Assembly: GCA_025360045.1 (NCBI GenBank)
Contig: JANYCY010000001.1
Coordinates: 1 to 50,088, forward strand
DNA from: Janthinobacterium sp.
Lineage (GTDB): Bacteria; Pseudomonadota; Gammaproteobacteria; Burkholderiales; Chitinibacteraceae
DNA: 50,088 nucleotides
Direction of reading: 5' to 3'
Every line of letters begins with the position of its first letter. The stretch's first letter is position 1. Positions 6,941 to 15,980 of the stretch are shown piece after piece. The position numbers and the translations under genes were made by a program. Below the pieces are notes generated by a model. That model worked only from the letters and a program-made list of their open reading frames with translations, searched no databases and was not told where the DNA came from.

Positions 6941-9900
6941 TTACTTCGCCGCCTTTTCACTGCGATATTCTGCTATCGATAAATTACGCAGCATGGAGGC
7001 ACGGCCGGCTTCGTTGTGGACGAAGCCGACGCTGGCGACAAAGGGCTCGATGATGTGGATTTTCTGCAAAGGTGTCACGATCAGTAGTTGCAGATTAAGC
7101 TGGGCAAATAGCCGTAAGCCGTATTGCGCCGATTCATCTGAGCCACGGCCAAAGGCCTCGTCGATCACCACAAAGCGGAATGATCTGGAGCGCACCGCGC
7201 CCCACTCCAAGCCAAATTGATAAGCAAGGCTGGCGGCGAGGATGGTGTAAGCCAGCTTCTCTTTCTGCCCGCCCGATTTACCGCCCGAATCCGAATAATG
7301 CTCGTGTTCGGTATTATCCTCACGCCAGCGCTCGCTGGCAGCAAATACAAACCAGCTGCGCACATCGGTCACTTTATTGGTCCAGCGGCGGTCTTGCTCG
7401 GTTTGCCCTTCGCGGCCGCGAAAGCGCTCGATAATTTGCTTCACTTGCAGAAACTTGGCCTCAGAATATTGCGCGTCTTCGGAGCCGCTTAAAGCACCTT
7501 CGGTACACGAGCGCAATTCGCTCTGAAAATCTCGAATATCGGCGTCGGGGGTCGGCTGGGCTTGCAGCTCGATATAGCGGCCAGTGTTGTAGTCGATTTG
7601 CGTGAGCGAGCCATTAATCAGCGCGATCCGCTCCTTAATGGTTTCGCGCTCACGCGCCAGCTGCGATTGAAAATTAGCCACTTCGCGGATGGTATTTTCA
7701 TTCAGCAGCTCTTTAAAACGCGCTTCAAAACGAGGTAGATCGTCGGCTTGTAGCGCATCCAGCATGGCTTTGTATTCAAAGGCTGCCGCAATACTGGCGT
7801 CGGTTTCGGCGGTTTCTAGCTTGAATTCTTCCTTGTAGGAGGTCATCGCCTTGACGATACGCTCCCCCAGATTGCTGATTTTTTGCGCTTCTCTATCCAT
7901 CTGCTTTTGCAGCCAGTCGCGCATTTCGCGCTCACGGTTTTCGCAGGATTCAATGGACAGCTGGTGCTCCCCTAGCGCCTCGCTGCGCATGGCGTCGAGT
8001 TTATCCAAGGGAACTGTTGAGGGCGGAGCTTCATTTAATTGCAGCTGTGTTTGGGTGTGCAGGCTCTTGGCGTCTTCCAATCTGGATTGGCTTTTACCAG
8101 AATCACGGATTTTATCTGCCAAGGCATTTTCTGTCTCTGCCAGCTCGGCTTGTAATGCTTTTAGGCGCAGGCTAAGGCTTTGCAGTAGATCGGATGCGGA
8201 TTCTAGCTGGCGTTTTTCGTCCACCAGCTTGCCTATTTCTAAGGCTAATTCCTGCCAATCGAGTTCTTTAAAATCGCTGTATTCATCCAGCTTAGAGAGA
8301 GCGGTGAGCTGATCTTTCAGCACATTCTGTTCAGCCTTGATTGCGCCAATCAGCGCCGCGATTTTGGCCATCTCGGCCTCAAGCGTGAGTTTATTCGCTT
8401 CCAGCGCGGCGATTTTATCCAGATTGCTCCAGCCCAGCACATAGCGGCTGCGATCTGTCAGGCTGTGGCGGTCATCTTTTTCGTGGCGCTCACCAGGCGC
8501 TTTGATTTGTCCTGCTTGCGTGATGGCGCGGGTTTCGCGGCGAAATTGCTCTTGATTGGCGCAGCAGGCCACATCAAAGCGTTTGTCGATTTCGTTTTTG
8601 AGCCAATGGTAAAAAGGCGAGTCGGGCTTTACTGCCAATTTGCGCGCTAAGGAATTTGGCCCCAGATTTTGCGGCGTGCTGTGGCTGCTTAGTCGGATAC
8701 GGAAATACACTAAGCGGCCTCTTAAATGGGTTTTATCCACCCAATCGGCCACCTTGGCGTAATGCTCATCGGGCACCAGCAGGGATAAACCAAAGCTGCG
8801 CAGCATTCTTTCTGCCGCGCCTTGCCAGTCTTTCTCGTCTTCATGCACTTGGAGTAATTCACCAGCAAAAGGCATGTCGGCGGGGTTGAGCGCCAAGGCG
8901 CTGCATAGCGCAGCGCGCATTCTGACTTGCTCATCGGGAATATTGCTGAGCCGTGCTTTTAGGCTGCTGATTTCTGCCACGAGGGCATTACGCTCTTGCT
9001 TGCCTTGCAGAAAACTAAAGTCATGCTCTCTTTCGGTGTTTTTAAGCTGGGCGTCTTCCGCTTCAGCGGTGTCTTTAATGGCGGCAAAGCCAAGCTGTTG
9101 CTTTAGAAAGGCGCTTTCTGTTGTGCAAGGCTGCTCGCCAATGGCGCTGACCAGCTCGGCATAACGTTCGGCTTTTTTCTCTTTGGCAAGGCGAGCCTGC
9201 TCTTTACGTAGGATTTCGGCGGCTAAGAATTCCAGCCGGTCGCCACCGTTATCGCTGATATTTTGTTTTAGCTCCGCTTCGCTATGCCTTTGCTCGCTAC
9301 GTTGCAGCTCAAGTTTTTCAATTTGCGCTTGCTGCCTGCTGCAATCATCGAGCAAATGGCTGATCCGCTTATCCAGCAGCGCCAGTTTATGGCCCGCAAA
9401 ATAGGGCCTGAGTGCCTCGCGGCTGAGGCGTAAGTCTTCGAGCTGGCTACTTAGCTTGGTGTGGCGCTCAGCGTCATCCACTAACGGCGTTAGTAACAGC
9501 ACTTGCCGTTTGGTTTTCAATACAGCTTCGTGCGCACGGTTGAGATCGTCAAAATGCCCGATCAGCGCGCTAATTCGCGTTGCCACATCAAAGGGCTCGA
9601 GCATATGGCTGCGGACAAAATCGGTGAGATTGCCGACCGATTTCATTGATACGGTTTGATGGAAAAGCTCTAAAGCTTGAGTGTTTTCAATGCCAAAGCG
9701 GCGGCGAAACCATGCTTCATAAGGTGGAAAGCTATCGTTTATCTCGGCCTTACTGGCCTTTAGCCTTTTGCGTAGCGCATTTATATCGCCGCCAAACTGG
9801 GCAAAGTCTGTGGCGATCGTTAAGCCTTGCTCAGCGCCGACATAAAAGCGCTCAGGCTGATTTGCGCCTGGCTTCATCCAAAACACTTGCGCCAGCGTAA

Positions 9901-10309
9901 TCGTTTGATCGTAACCCTCGTTATGAAACACGCCGAGAATCACCGAGTAGCTATTGTTATCTCGCAGGCTAACGGGCTTGGCATTGCCACTGGCCTCATT
10001 TCGCTCGGATTTATAATGCCCAAGCACATAGGAGCGTAAGGAGCGCTCCTTATGATCTGCCCCCGCCGCCTTGTTATAAGCAATCCGATGAGCGGGAATC
10101 AGCAGGGTGGTGACAGCATCTACTAAGGTGGACTTACCCGAGCCAATATCGCCTGTCAGCAGCGAGTTTTTACCCGCAGGGTGCAGCGCCCAAACGCGGC
10201 CATCGAAGGTGCCCCAGTTAAAGACTTCTAGGCGCTGCAGACGAAAGCCCGATAGCGCATCGTCGTTGGAAAAATCTAGCCCAAGGCTATCTGGCAGCGG
10301 CTTAGTCAT
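6941..10309 (-). CDS. jetC: Wadjet anti-plasmid system SMC-like ATPase JetC
   Basis: A 1122-residue SMC/MukB-like ATPase, the motor of the Wadjet system. The Walker A motif GDIGSGKS is at residues 53-60, followed by [10 protein letters not shown] long central region rich in Leu, Glu, Lys and Gln (about 280-900) is typical of SMC coiled coils. The ABC signature SGGKSGGQ is at 1008-1015 and Walker B VVIDEA at 1047-1052. The start codon overlaps the end of jetB by 8 bp, indicating translational coupling. The length matches the JetC family. With JetA and JetB it forms a loop-extruding complex that senses small closed circular DNA and presents it to JetD. Confidence 0.95.
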   Translation of the reverse strand: MTKPLPDSLGLDFSNDDALSGFRLQRLEVFNWGTFDGRVWALHPAGKNSLLTGDIGSGKSTLVDAVTTLLIPAHRIAYNKAAGADHKERSLRSYVLGHYKSERNEASGNAKPVSLRDNNSYSVILGVFHNEGYDQTITLAQVFWMKPGANQPERFYVGAEQGLTIATDFAQFGGDINALRKRLKASKAEINDSFPPYEAWFRRRFGIENTQALELFHQTVSMKSVGNLTDFVRSHMLEPFDVATRISALIGHFDDLNRAHEAVLKTKRQVLLLTPLVDDAERHTKLSSQLEDLRLSREALRPYFAGHKLALLDKRISHLLDDCSRQQAQIEKLELQRSEQRHSEAELKQNISDNGGDRLEFLAAEILRKEQARLAKEKKAERYAELVSAIGEQPCTTESAFLKQQLGFAAIKDTAEAEDAQLKNTEREHDFSFLQGKQERNALVAEISSLKARLSNIPDEQVRMRAALCSALALNPADMPFAGELLQVHEDEKDWQGAAERMLRSFGLSLLVPDEHYAKVADWVDKTHLRGRLVYFRIRLSSHSTPQNLGPNSLARKLAVKPDSPFYHWLKNEIDKRFDVACCANQEQFRRETRAITQAGQIKAPGERHEKDDRHSLTDRSRYVLGWSNLDKIAALEANKLTLEAEMAKIAALIGAIKAEQNVLKDQLTALSKLDEYSDFKELDWQELALEIGKLVDEKRQLESASDLLQSLSLRLKALQAELAETENALADKIRDSGKSQSRLEDAKSLHTQTQLQLNEAPPSTVPLDKLDAMRSEALGEHQLSIESCENREREMRDWLQKQMDREAQKISNLGERIVKAMTSYKEEFKLETAETDASIAAAFEYKAMLDALQADDLPRFEARFKELLNENTIREVANFQSQLARERETIKERIALINGSLTQIDYNTGRYIELQAQPTPDADIRDFQSELRSCTEGALSGSEDAQYSEAKFLQVKQIIERFRGREGQTEQDRRWTNKVTDVRSWFVFAASERWREDNTEHEHYSDSGGKSGGQKEKLAYTILAASLAYQFGLEWGAVRSRSFRFVVIDEAFGRGSDESAQYGLRLFAQLNLQLLIVTPLQKIHIIEPFVASVGFVHNEAGRASMLRNLSIAEYRSEKAAK

Positions 10310-10907
10310 CGCGTGTACCTCCGGCGAGCTGCATTTGGTAGGCGGCTAATTGATCGTCAAATTCGGCCAGCCATTGCGCGTCGACAAAGGCTTTTAAGAT
10401 GCGCCGCACTTCATACAGGGTGTGATTGCCCGATTTAATTTTGCGTAAAAACCCCAGCTCGGCAATTTTATTGAGGTGCGTTTCAATCTGGTCGAGCAGC
10501 TTGGCTTGATTGTTGTTGTCAGGCAAAAAAACACGGATGAGCTCGCTAGCATCGTCCAAGCTCAGCACCAGCCGCGTGTCACCGCCGCTGGCATCAAATT
10601 CGGCCAGTTTTTTGCGCAGCAGCGCCAGCATTAAACTAACAGGAAAAGACAGTTGCCTGCGGCTAATCAGCCGCTTGGGTGCGGTAGCCTCGTCATCCTC
10701 TATGGTTTTTGATTTTAAAAAAGCATAGCCCTCAGCTTCGTCCAGCACCAACTCCAGTCCCAGCGTCACAATATAATCACGCACCCTCACCTGTAGCTCG
10801 AGCAAATCCCGCCAAAGCTTAGCCTCGCTATCTTGGTAAATCACCCCTTTCAGTAGGGTAATGATCAGGGTGGATAGATCGGCATTGGATGTTTCTGTTT
10901 CACTCAT
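10302..10907 (-). CDS. jetB: Wadjet system subunit JetB (DUF4194)
   Basis: A 201-residue protein of the DUF4194/MksE-like family, a small winged-helix kite-type subunit that bridges JetA and the SMC motor JetC. Assignment rests on its size, its mixed helical sequence ([13 protein letters not shown], then [15 protein letters not shown] near the C-terminus) and its place between jetA and jetC. It overlaps jetC by 8 bp. The ATG at 10907 follows about 200 bp of palindromic repeat that separates it from jetA. Confidence 0.88.
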   Translation of the reverse strand: MSETETSNADLSTLIITLLKGVIYQDSEAKLWRDLLELQVRVRDYIVTLGLELVLDEAEGYAFLKSKTIEDDEATAPKRLISRRQLSFPVSLMLALLRKKLAEFDASGGDTRLVLSLDDASELIRVFLPDNNNQAKLLDQIETHLNKIAELGFLRKIKSGNHTLYEVRRILKAFVDAQWLAEFDDQLAAYQMQLAGGTRDD

Positions 10908-10931
10908 TGCGGTCTCAAATGATTGCCTAAA

Positions 10932-11114
10932 TATAAAGATGCTTCAGTTTGTTTTAATAGAGAGCTAAACCTTGAACCACAGAGTAAAACGAGGACACAG
11001 AGGTCACAGAGAAAACCATAAAATCTCTCATTTCCTCTGTGAAACTCTGTGCTCTCTGTGTCCTCTGTGGTTCAAGGTCTTGGGCTCTTAGTTATAAACT
11101 GAAGCATCTTTATA
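10932..11114. repeat. 183-bp near-perfect palindrome between jetA and jetB (CACAGAG family, copy 3)
   Basis: The outer arms tataaagatgcttcagttt (10932-10950) and aaactgaagcatctttata (11096-11114) are perfect 19-bp inverted repeats. Inside, ccttgaaccacagag faces ctctgtggttcaagg and acagaggtcacagaga faces complementary tctctgtgtcctctg, so nearly the whole element can fold into one long hairpin. Its discrete ends suggest a MITE-like mobile unit. It carries no gene. Confidence 0.85.
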
Positions 11115-11122
11115 CTCAGCTG

Positions 11123-12571
11123 TTATCTTGCTCTGATAAAAATCACTCGCGGTAAACGGGCTTGTTTGCTCTGCTCTATTCCATCGCCGTTGCTGCGCTT
11201 CCAGATAATTAGTTCGCTGTTTTCTTCGTCTATCACGCTTTTAAAGCGGTCCCCTGCTAATTGCAGATAGGCGACTAGCTCGGCGAGGCCTTGTTCTAGC
11301 GGCTGTAATTCGGTGAGTTCACGCAGGCTGATTTGTGATTTATCTTGCAGGCTGCGCTCGATATGTAGCGCTAAGGCGGCTTTATCGACCACCACTTGCG
11401 AGTAGAGCGCGGAGGTTTCGCCTTCAAAATCGCCCGATTCAATCAGCATATTACTGATGATGGGCTTGATGCTCGGGGTGTAGAGTGGCCGCTCCATCGG
11501 CAGCTCGATATCGGCGGCGGTATCGCTGATTTCCATGATGCTGGCTGGTGGCGCGTCCCGCAGCGCAAGGGCCTTGGCTTCGATGCCGTGCAAAATATCC
11601 ATAATCCGGCGGTTTTCTAGCCAAGCTTGGTCATCCAAAAAGCGCCGTAATTGGCGGCTTAAATCGGCGACGGTGCGCTGGGTATGCTCGCCAGCTTCTA
11701 GCCAATCGTAGTGAATACGGCGGGTGCGGCTATCGGGCTTTAGCTCGGCAACGGGGGCGAGTGACAATACGCGCTCCAGCAAGCTGGACAATTCTTCTTG
11801 GCGGCGGCCCGACATTAAAAAATCCCAAAAGGCACGAAAGCTACGGCCTTGGTCAGAGTCGCTGATGGCATCGCGCTCGCCCATAATTTCTTCGAGTAGC
11901 TCGCCTTTTGATCCCTGCCATAGCGCAATGCGTTCACGCACCCGCCGGTCCAGCCCACGAAAATTATGCTCAACTTCACGAAAATCGCTGAGTAATTCAC
12001 GGGCAATTTGGGTGAACTGCTGAAAGCGATCTTTGAGCGCGGTGTCGTCCAGTAGCGCCATATCACCGGCCATGACCCGTGAAATTTCGGCGTCGATAGC
12101 GGCTTTTTGCTGCTGCAATTCTGCCAAACGAACTTGCGGATTGGTCTCGCTGCCTTGGCTCATTTGCTTGAGTAGTTCAAACAGAGTAAGCAGGCGGGAT
12201 TCGGTACCTACAAAGCTGCGCTCCGTTAGGGAGCCCAACCAAGCGATGGCTTTTTCGGTGGCGGGCATTAGATCGAATTGTGGTTCGTCCGAATCTTGCG
12301 CATAAAATTTACGCAGCCAAGCATTGCTGGCCCAGTCGTTCAGATAATCAAGGGCAGATTTAGGAAACGCCTTGGAGCCGAGTTGTTCGCGTAGGCCAAA
12401 TAACTCGTCTTCCAAGTTTTCAGCCAAATCGGCCTGTGCCATGACGCGTATATTGGGAGTAATAAATACTCGCTGTAAAAAGCTGGCAATAAGTGGCGCG
12501 TGGTCGGAGCAGAGTAAACGCCACGCAGGGTGATTTTGGCGTAATAGGGCGAGCGTGGCGTGGTCCAGCAT
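11123..12571 (-). CDS. jetA: Wadjet system subunit JetA (DUF3375)
   Basis: A 482-residue protein of the DUF3375 family, the kleisin/MukF-like subunit of the Wadjet condensin complex. Features are an N-terminal MLDHATLALLRQNHPAW stretch, helical charged middle regions (about 160-340) and a C-terminal LTELQPLEQGLAELVAYL region. Together with jetB, jetC and jetD on the same strand in the order A-B-C-D, this completes a type I-like Wadjet locus. It is the first gene of the operon. About 180 bp separate its start from the divergent amino-acid-binding protein gene, and this stretch should hold the operon promoter. Confidence 0.9.
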   Translation of the reverse strand: MLDHATLALLRQNHPAWRLLCSDHAPLIASFLQRVFITPNIRVMAQADLAENLEDELFGLREQLGSKAFPKSALDYLNDWASNAWLRKFYAQDSDEPQFDLMPATEKAIAWLGSLTERSFVGTESRLLTLFELLKQMSQGSETNPQVRLAELQQQKAAIDAEISRVMAGDMALLDDTALKDRFQQFTQIARELLSDFREVEHNFRGLDRRVRERIALWQGSKGELLEEIMGERDAISDSDQGRSFRAFWDFLMSGRRQEELSSLLERVLSLAPVAELKPDSRTRRIHYDWLEAGEHTQRTVADLSRQLRRFLDDQAWLENRRIMDILHGIEAKALALRDAPPASIMEISDTAADIELPMERPLYTPSIKPIISNMLIESGDFEGETSALYSQVVVDKAALALHIERSLQDKSQISLRELTELQPLEQGLAELVAYLQLAGDRFKSVIDEENSELIIWKRSNGDGIEQSKQARLPRVIFIRAR

Positions 12572-12751
12572 GGGGAATCCAGTACAAATAGAGATTACAA
12601 CTAATTATACGGAATTGAAGTGGAGCTTACATTAATATCCGTAGCATTATGGCAATAAGGGCGGCTGAAATCTAGAGAAACAAACTCAACAGAATTTAGG
12701 AAAATCATCTAAGTTGAGGGAATAAATGAAATAGATTAGAGGCGCTAAATA

Positions 12752-13504
12752 ATGACTCATGATCGAATTTGCATATTAGTTAGCAGTTTGTTGATGAATA
12801 TAAGTGTTGCAGCGACCCCTGTGATTCATTTGATGGTGGAAGATGCAGCAGAGCCTTTTTCTCGTGCTGATGGCACGGGCTACACTAATGAGTTAGTGGT
12901 GGCGGCTTATGCCGCCGTTGGGATAGAAGCAAGGCTAAAAGTAGTGCCCTATACACGATGTAAAAACATGGTTTTAGAGGCACGAGAGATCGCTTGTTTT
13001 AATATGGCTTGGGAGCCTGCACTCAATGGCAAAGTCAAATTTCCTAGCATGCCGCTCTATACGGTAACTCCGATTTACTTTCAAAATAAATCACGCCCCA
13101 TTGCTGCTAAAAATGAAGCGGATATAAAGGCGGGCTTAAAAATAGGCGTAGTGAGTGGCTATGAATATCCACCGAGTGCCAGTGAATTGCCTAAACGTGG
13201 GGTGATTTTTGTTGCCGCTCATAGTGAGCAAATTAATTTAAAACAATTAGCCAGTAAAAGCTTAGATGCCGCATTAGTAATGGCAAATGAAATACAAATT
13301 CCTAGTTATTGGGCTGAAAGCGCAGGGGTGGCGGAGCAGGTGGAAACTATTTTTTCAAGCACCACCCAAGATGTATTTATTGGCTTTAGTATTAAGCACT
13401 CTAAGGGCTTATGGGCGTTGAGTCAGTTTGAGCAAGGATATAAAACCATTAAGGACAATGGCAAACTTAGCCAAATAAAAGCCAAATGGGGCGTCAGTCA
13501 GTGA
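12752..13504 (+). CDS. Periplasmic amino-acid-binding protein (SBP family 3)
   Basis: A 250-residue extracellular solute-binding protein of family 3 (polar amino acid binding type). Residues 1-21 resemble a signal peptide ending NISVAA. The mature part begins with a strand like IHLMVEDAAEPFSRADGTGYTNELV, shows the two-lobe pattern with KIGVVSGYEY near residue 130, and ends with IKDNGKLSQIKAKWGV, a typical family ending. No permease or ATPase gene adjoins it, so it may serve an ABC transporter encoded elsewhere or act as a stand-alone sensor-type binding protein. The ligand cannot be read from the sequence. Confidence 0.82.
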   Translation: MTHDRICILVSSLLMNISVAATPVIHLMVEDAAEPFSRADGTGYTNELVVAAYAAVGIEARLKVVPYTRCKNMVLEAREIACFNMAWEPALNGKVKFPSMPLYTVTPIYFQNKSRPIAAKNEADIKAGLKIGVVSGYEYPPSASELPKRGVIFVAAHSEQINLKQLASKSLDAALVMANEIQIPSYWAESAGVAEQVETIFSSTTQDVFIGFSIKHSKGLWALSQFEQGYKTIKDNGKLSQIKAKWGVSQ

Positions 13505-13550
13505 GGCTTGGGAAGCGGTGGGGGGATTAACTTCTTATCTATGAAACGTC

Positions 13551-13620
13551 GTCATTCCTTGCCTTTGGCGGGAATCCAGCGGTGCGGCTGGATCCCCGAT
13601 AAAAGCACTTTGGGATGATG
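13551..13620. repeat. ATTCCC...GGGAAT repeat (copy 2)
   Basis: The sequence gtcattccttgcc, then tttggcgggaatccagcgg, gctggatccccgat and ctttgggatgatg, matches the units at 6778 and 33604 with a few changes. It lies in the 337-bp gap between the binding-protein gene and dapA. Confidence 0.75.
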
Positions 13621-13674
13621 GCTTGTTATATTGGACGTCTTAATTATGCCTTTTGCTTAATCTCATTATAAATA

Positions 13675-13738
13675 TTGTAGGGCGGGTGAAACCCGCGTAT
13701 TTCTTCAGTATTGCTTGCCGGTTTCACCCGCCCTACAA
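13675..13738. repeat. Palindromic repeat GTAGGGCGGGTGAAACCCGC
   Basis: The arms ttgtagggcgggtgaaac (from 13675) and gtttcacccgccctacaa (to 13738) are exact complements around a short loop. The type is similar to the longer element at 33683. It can form a strong hairpin downstream of the two convergent genes. The remainder of this gap (13739-13841) shows nothing I can name. Confidence 0.75.
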
Positions 13739-13841
13739 ATTCAAAAACCAAGCCCAGCACTCAAGAAATTCATCTACACAGCGTCCATTGAGTAAGAGGC
13801 ACAATCAGCTTATAAATTATTTAGAATCAGTCCTTAGTTCA

Positions 13842-14717
13842 TTAAATAGCCAGTACTTCTTTGAGTAAGACCGCTAATTTTTCTTTTGTGCTGGCTGAAG
13901 CGGCTGTCATGGGCAAACGCAGCTCTTCATGTATTAAGCCTTGCATGGCCAAGGCCGCTTTGATTACGGCTGGATTGGGTTCTGAAAATAATAGCTTAAT
14001 CAGTGGGCGTAATTGCAGATCAATCATCCTCGCTGCCGCTAAATTACCTTCTTGAATAAAACACAGCATTTTTTTATATAAATCAGGCCGAATATGCGCC
14101 GCTGCAGCAATTGCTCCGTGCCCACCCATACAGCTAGTAATAAAAATAAGATGATCTTCGCCACTTAAAAACTTGAGTGGGGTTTCATTAATGATTTGAT
14201 AAATAGGCTCTATTTGTCCTCCGCCACTTTCTTTAATGGCCACAAATTGTGGATTAAGACTGAGCGCTTTAATGGTGGCTAGCTCAATCGTTACGCCGGT
14301 GCGATAGGGGATATTATAAATAATAATAGGGTGGCGGCTGGCAGCGGCAATGGCTTCAAAGTGCTGCACAATACCTAATTGTGATGGCCTTACATAATAG
14401 GGGGCAGAAACTAATAGCGCGGCGATGGGCATATCGTTCAGTGCCGCTGTAGCGCAAATCACTTCCGCCGTATTGTTGCCGCTAATGCCAAAGGCCACGG
14501 GGTAATCAGCGCTGACTGCGGCTATGACGGCGGTGAGGAGTTGGTGTTGTTCTGTGCTTGAAAGCGTGGCGGATTCGCCGGTGGTGCCACAGACGATAAG
14601 CCCATCTGCGCCTTGCTCTTCTAAATGTTTTGCCAGGCGGCTTGCTGCGGCTAGATCGACGTGCCCATTTAAAAATGGCGTGACCATGGGTATCCAAATG
14701 CCTGAAAATTCAATCAT
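13842..14717 (-). CDS. dapA: 4-hydroxy-tetrahydrodipicolinate synthase (DapA)
   Basis: A 292-residue TIM-barrel aldolase that condenses pyruvate with aspartate semialdehyde in lysine/diaminopimelate synthesis. Motifs seen are GTTGES near residue 43, YNIPYRTG near 130 with the catalytic tyrosine, and AIKESGG near 160 with the Schiff-base lysine. I chose the ATG at 14717 because an AGGAG sits 8 bp upstream and the protein then begins MIEFSGIWIPMVTPF, as usual for DapA. The longer frame adds eight unlikely residues. The gene is alone; bamC, its frequent neighbour in betaproteobacteria, is not here. Another member of the pyruvate-aldolase family is possible but less likely. Confidence 0.87.
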   Translation of the reverse strand: MIEFSGIWIPMVTPFLNGHVDLAAASRLAKHLEEQGADGLIVCGTTGESATLSSTEQHQLLTAVIAAVSADYPVAFGISGNNTAEVICATAALNDMPIAALLVSAPYYVRPSQLGIVQHFEAIAAASRHPIIIYNIPYRTGVTIELATIKALSLNPQFVAIKESGGGQIEPIYQIINETPLKFLSGEDHLIFITSCMGGHGAIAAAAHIRPDLYKKMLCFIQEGNLAAARMIDLQLRPLIKLLFSEPNPAVIKAALAMQGLIHEELRLPMTAASASTKEKLAVLLKEVLAI

Positions 14718-15371
14718 ATGTTTGCTCCTGTGCGGCGCCAACCATGGGAGGCCATGCCTTCAGACTTGAAGCGCTCAGGGAATAGGTAGAGTGGATTTAT
14801 TTGAACATTCCCGTCGGCTATCGTCTGACGGGAAGGCTGCTCCGTCAGAGGGACAGCTGTTTCTTCGGTTTATTATTGCCAAGCAGATTGATGCAAGCCA
14901 CGTGCAAACATAGCGGTGCTGCTGTTATTTGGCTGAGTGGGGAAGTTTGCATAATCATTACTTTAACGATAAGACTGGGGAAGGCTCAATGTACTTTATT
15001 TGCTTCATGGCGGCAAGATTTTCACTTGAACTAACTAAAGTCAAAAAGATCTTTGTTAGTGCCTTCGGCACATTGATTTAGGTGCGGGCGTCCCGCTGGA
15101 CCTTCCTTTCTTGCGCGGCCAAGAAACGAAGCCAAAGAAGGCCGCCCCGACCAGCACGAAGGCCCCTCACTGCGGATAATCGGCTCGGCGAAAAAGGCTG
15201 CGCGGGAGCAAGCCCGCTACCCCTTTTCCGAAACCCCGAGCCGATTATTCCTCGCTTCGGCGTGCTTCAAGGGGATTTTTAAGCCCTATGCCGATAGCTT
15301 GGATATTACGTTTTTCCGTTGTTTGCTTAATAGAAAAGAAAACTAGTTGGCTCAGATGGGGAAAATAAATA
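14718..15371. other. 654-bp intergenic region without a convincing gene
   Basis: No supported gene is seen. A hairpin with 8-bp arms (ttcccgtc at 14808-14815, gacgggaa at 14827-14834) lies near the dapA side. At 15060-15290 there is a structured GC-rich stretch with small hairpins (gtgccttcggcac; gcgggcgtcccgc) and a longer inverted repeat (ataatcggctcgg near 15178, ccgagccgattat near 15237). Short open frames here give low-complexity Pro/Arg/Ala-rich peptides and look spurious. Confidence 0.6.
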
Positions 15372-15743
15372 TCAGCCCGCTACATATTGAGCATTAAAAC
15401 GCGCGGCAATCTTGCCTGTCATGTCACAAACAGTAATTTCCAGCGCCATTTTGGCCCGCCCTTTGCGTTGCAGTGTTTGCAAAAAACGCGCGGTGTGGCT
15501 AGCGTCTGGTGGGCAAACTTTAGCCACTAGGTCGCTCTGTAAGGGGCTTAAGAAATTTGTGCTGCCGGTTTGAATCACCACTTCCCTATCTGGCCCTGCT
15601 AATTCCGATACCCACAGCCAGCCCGCAATGGTGGCCAGCGTGCTGATGCTGCCGCCAAATGCACTGTGATGGTCGTTTTGATTAGGGCCGTAGGGAGCGG
15701 TTAGTTGCCAATCGGATTGATCTCCCAATAGCTGAACTTGCAT
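15372..15743 (-). CDS. Hot-dog-fold thioesterase (YiiD C-terminal domain type)
   Basis: A 123-residue protein resembling the thioesterase domain found at the C-terminus of YiiD. The core APYGPNQNDHHSAFGGSISTLATIAGW (read here in parts) holds the conserved PN-x-NDH and AFGGS motifs of this subfamily. A beta-rich second half ends FNAQYVAG. Family members are usually 20-30 residues longer at the N-terminus. Here the frame is closed by a TAG only nine codons before the ATG, and a 162-bp palindromic element begins just upstream, so the 5' end may have been lost by repeat insertion. Substrate is unknown, probably an acyl-CoA or acyl-ACP. Confidence 0.75.
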   Translation of the reverse strand: MQVQLLGDQSDWQLTAPYGPNQNDHHSAFGGSISTLATIAGWLWVSELAGPDREVVIQTGSTNFLSPLQSDLVAKVCPPDASHTARFLQTLQRKGRAKMALEITVCDMTGKIAARFNAQYVAG

Positions 15744-15767
15744 GGCTTTTAAAAGGGGGAAGCCCTA

Positions 15768-15929
15768 GCAGCCTGCTGGACTTAAGACTGATCTACTGCG
15801 GGAAAGCCGGATTTGGCCATATTTCACGCATTTTTTCGTTGAATAGCCAGCTATTCGCCTCAAAAATCCGTGAAATCTGTCTCAAACCGGACTTCCCCTC
15901 GTTACGATCGCTTAAGTCCAACAGGCTGC
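15768..15929. repeat. 162-bp palindromic element
   Basis: The outer arms gcagcctgctggacttaag (15768-15786) and cttaagtccaacaggctgc (15911-15929) are complementary with one mismatch. Inner complementary stretches (ccggatttgg with ccggtttgag in reverse; atttcacg with cgtgaaat) and the central gaatagccagctattc allow one long hairpin. It has sharp ends and no coding capacity, as expected for a miniature mobile or REP-type repeat. Confidence 0.8.
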
Positions 15930-15980
15930 GAGTGCAGTCGTGTGGTCCAGCGCTGGGAGAAATTGCTCATTGCTAACTTA

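Noticed and set aside
7851-8312. Long open frames antisense to jetC, such as a Ser/Cys-rich 153-residue frame
   Set aside because: The composition is that of a shadow frame in a GC-rich gene; no ribosome binding site or family match is seen, and jetC on the other strand is certain.
15082-15282. Open frame with Arg/Pro/Ala-rich product in the dapA-thioesterase gap
   Set aside because: It lies over a hairpin-rich repeat-like region and shows no protein-like composition.
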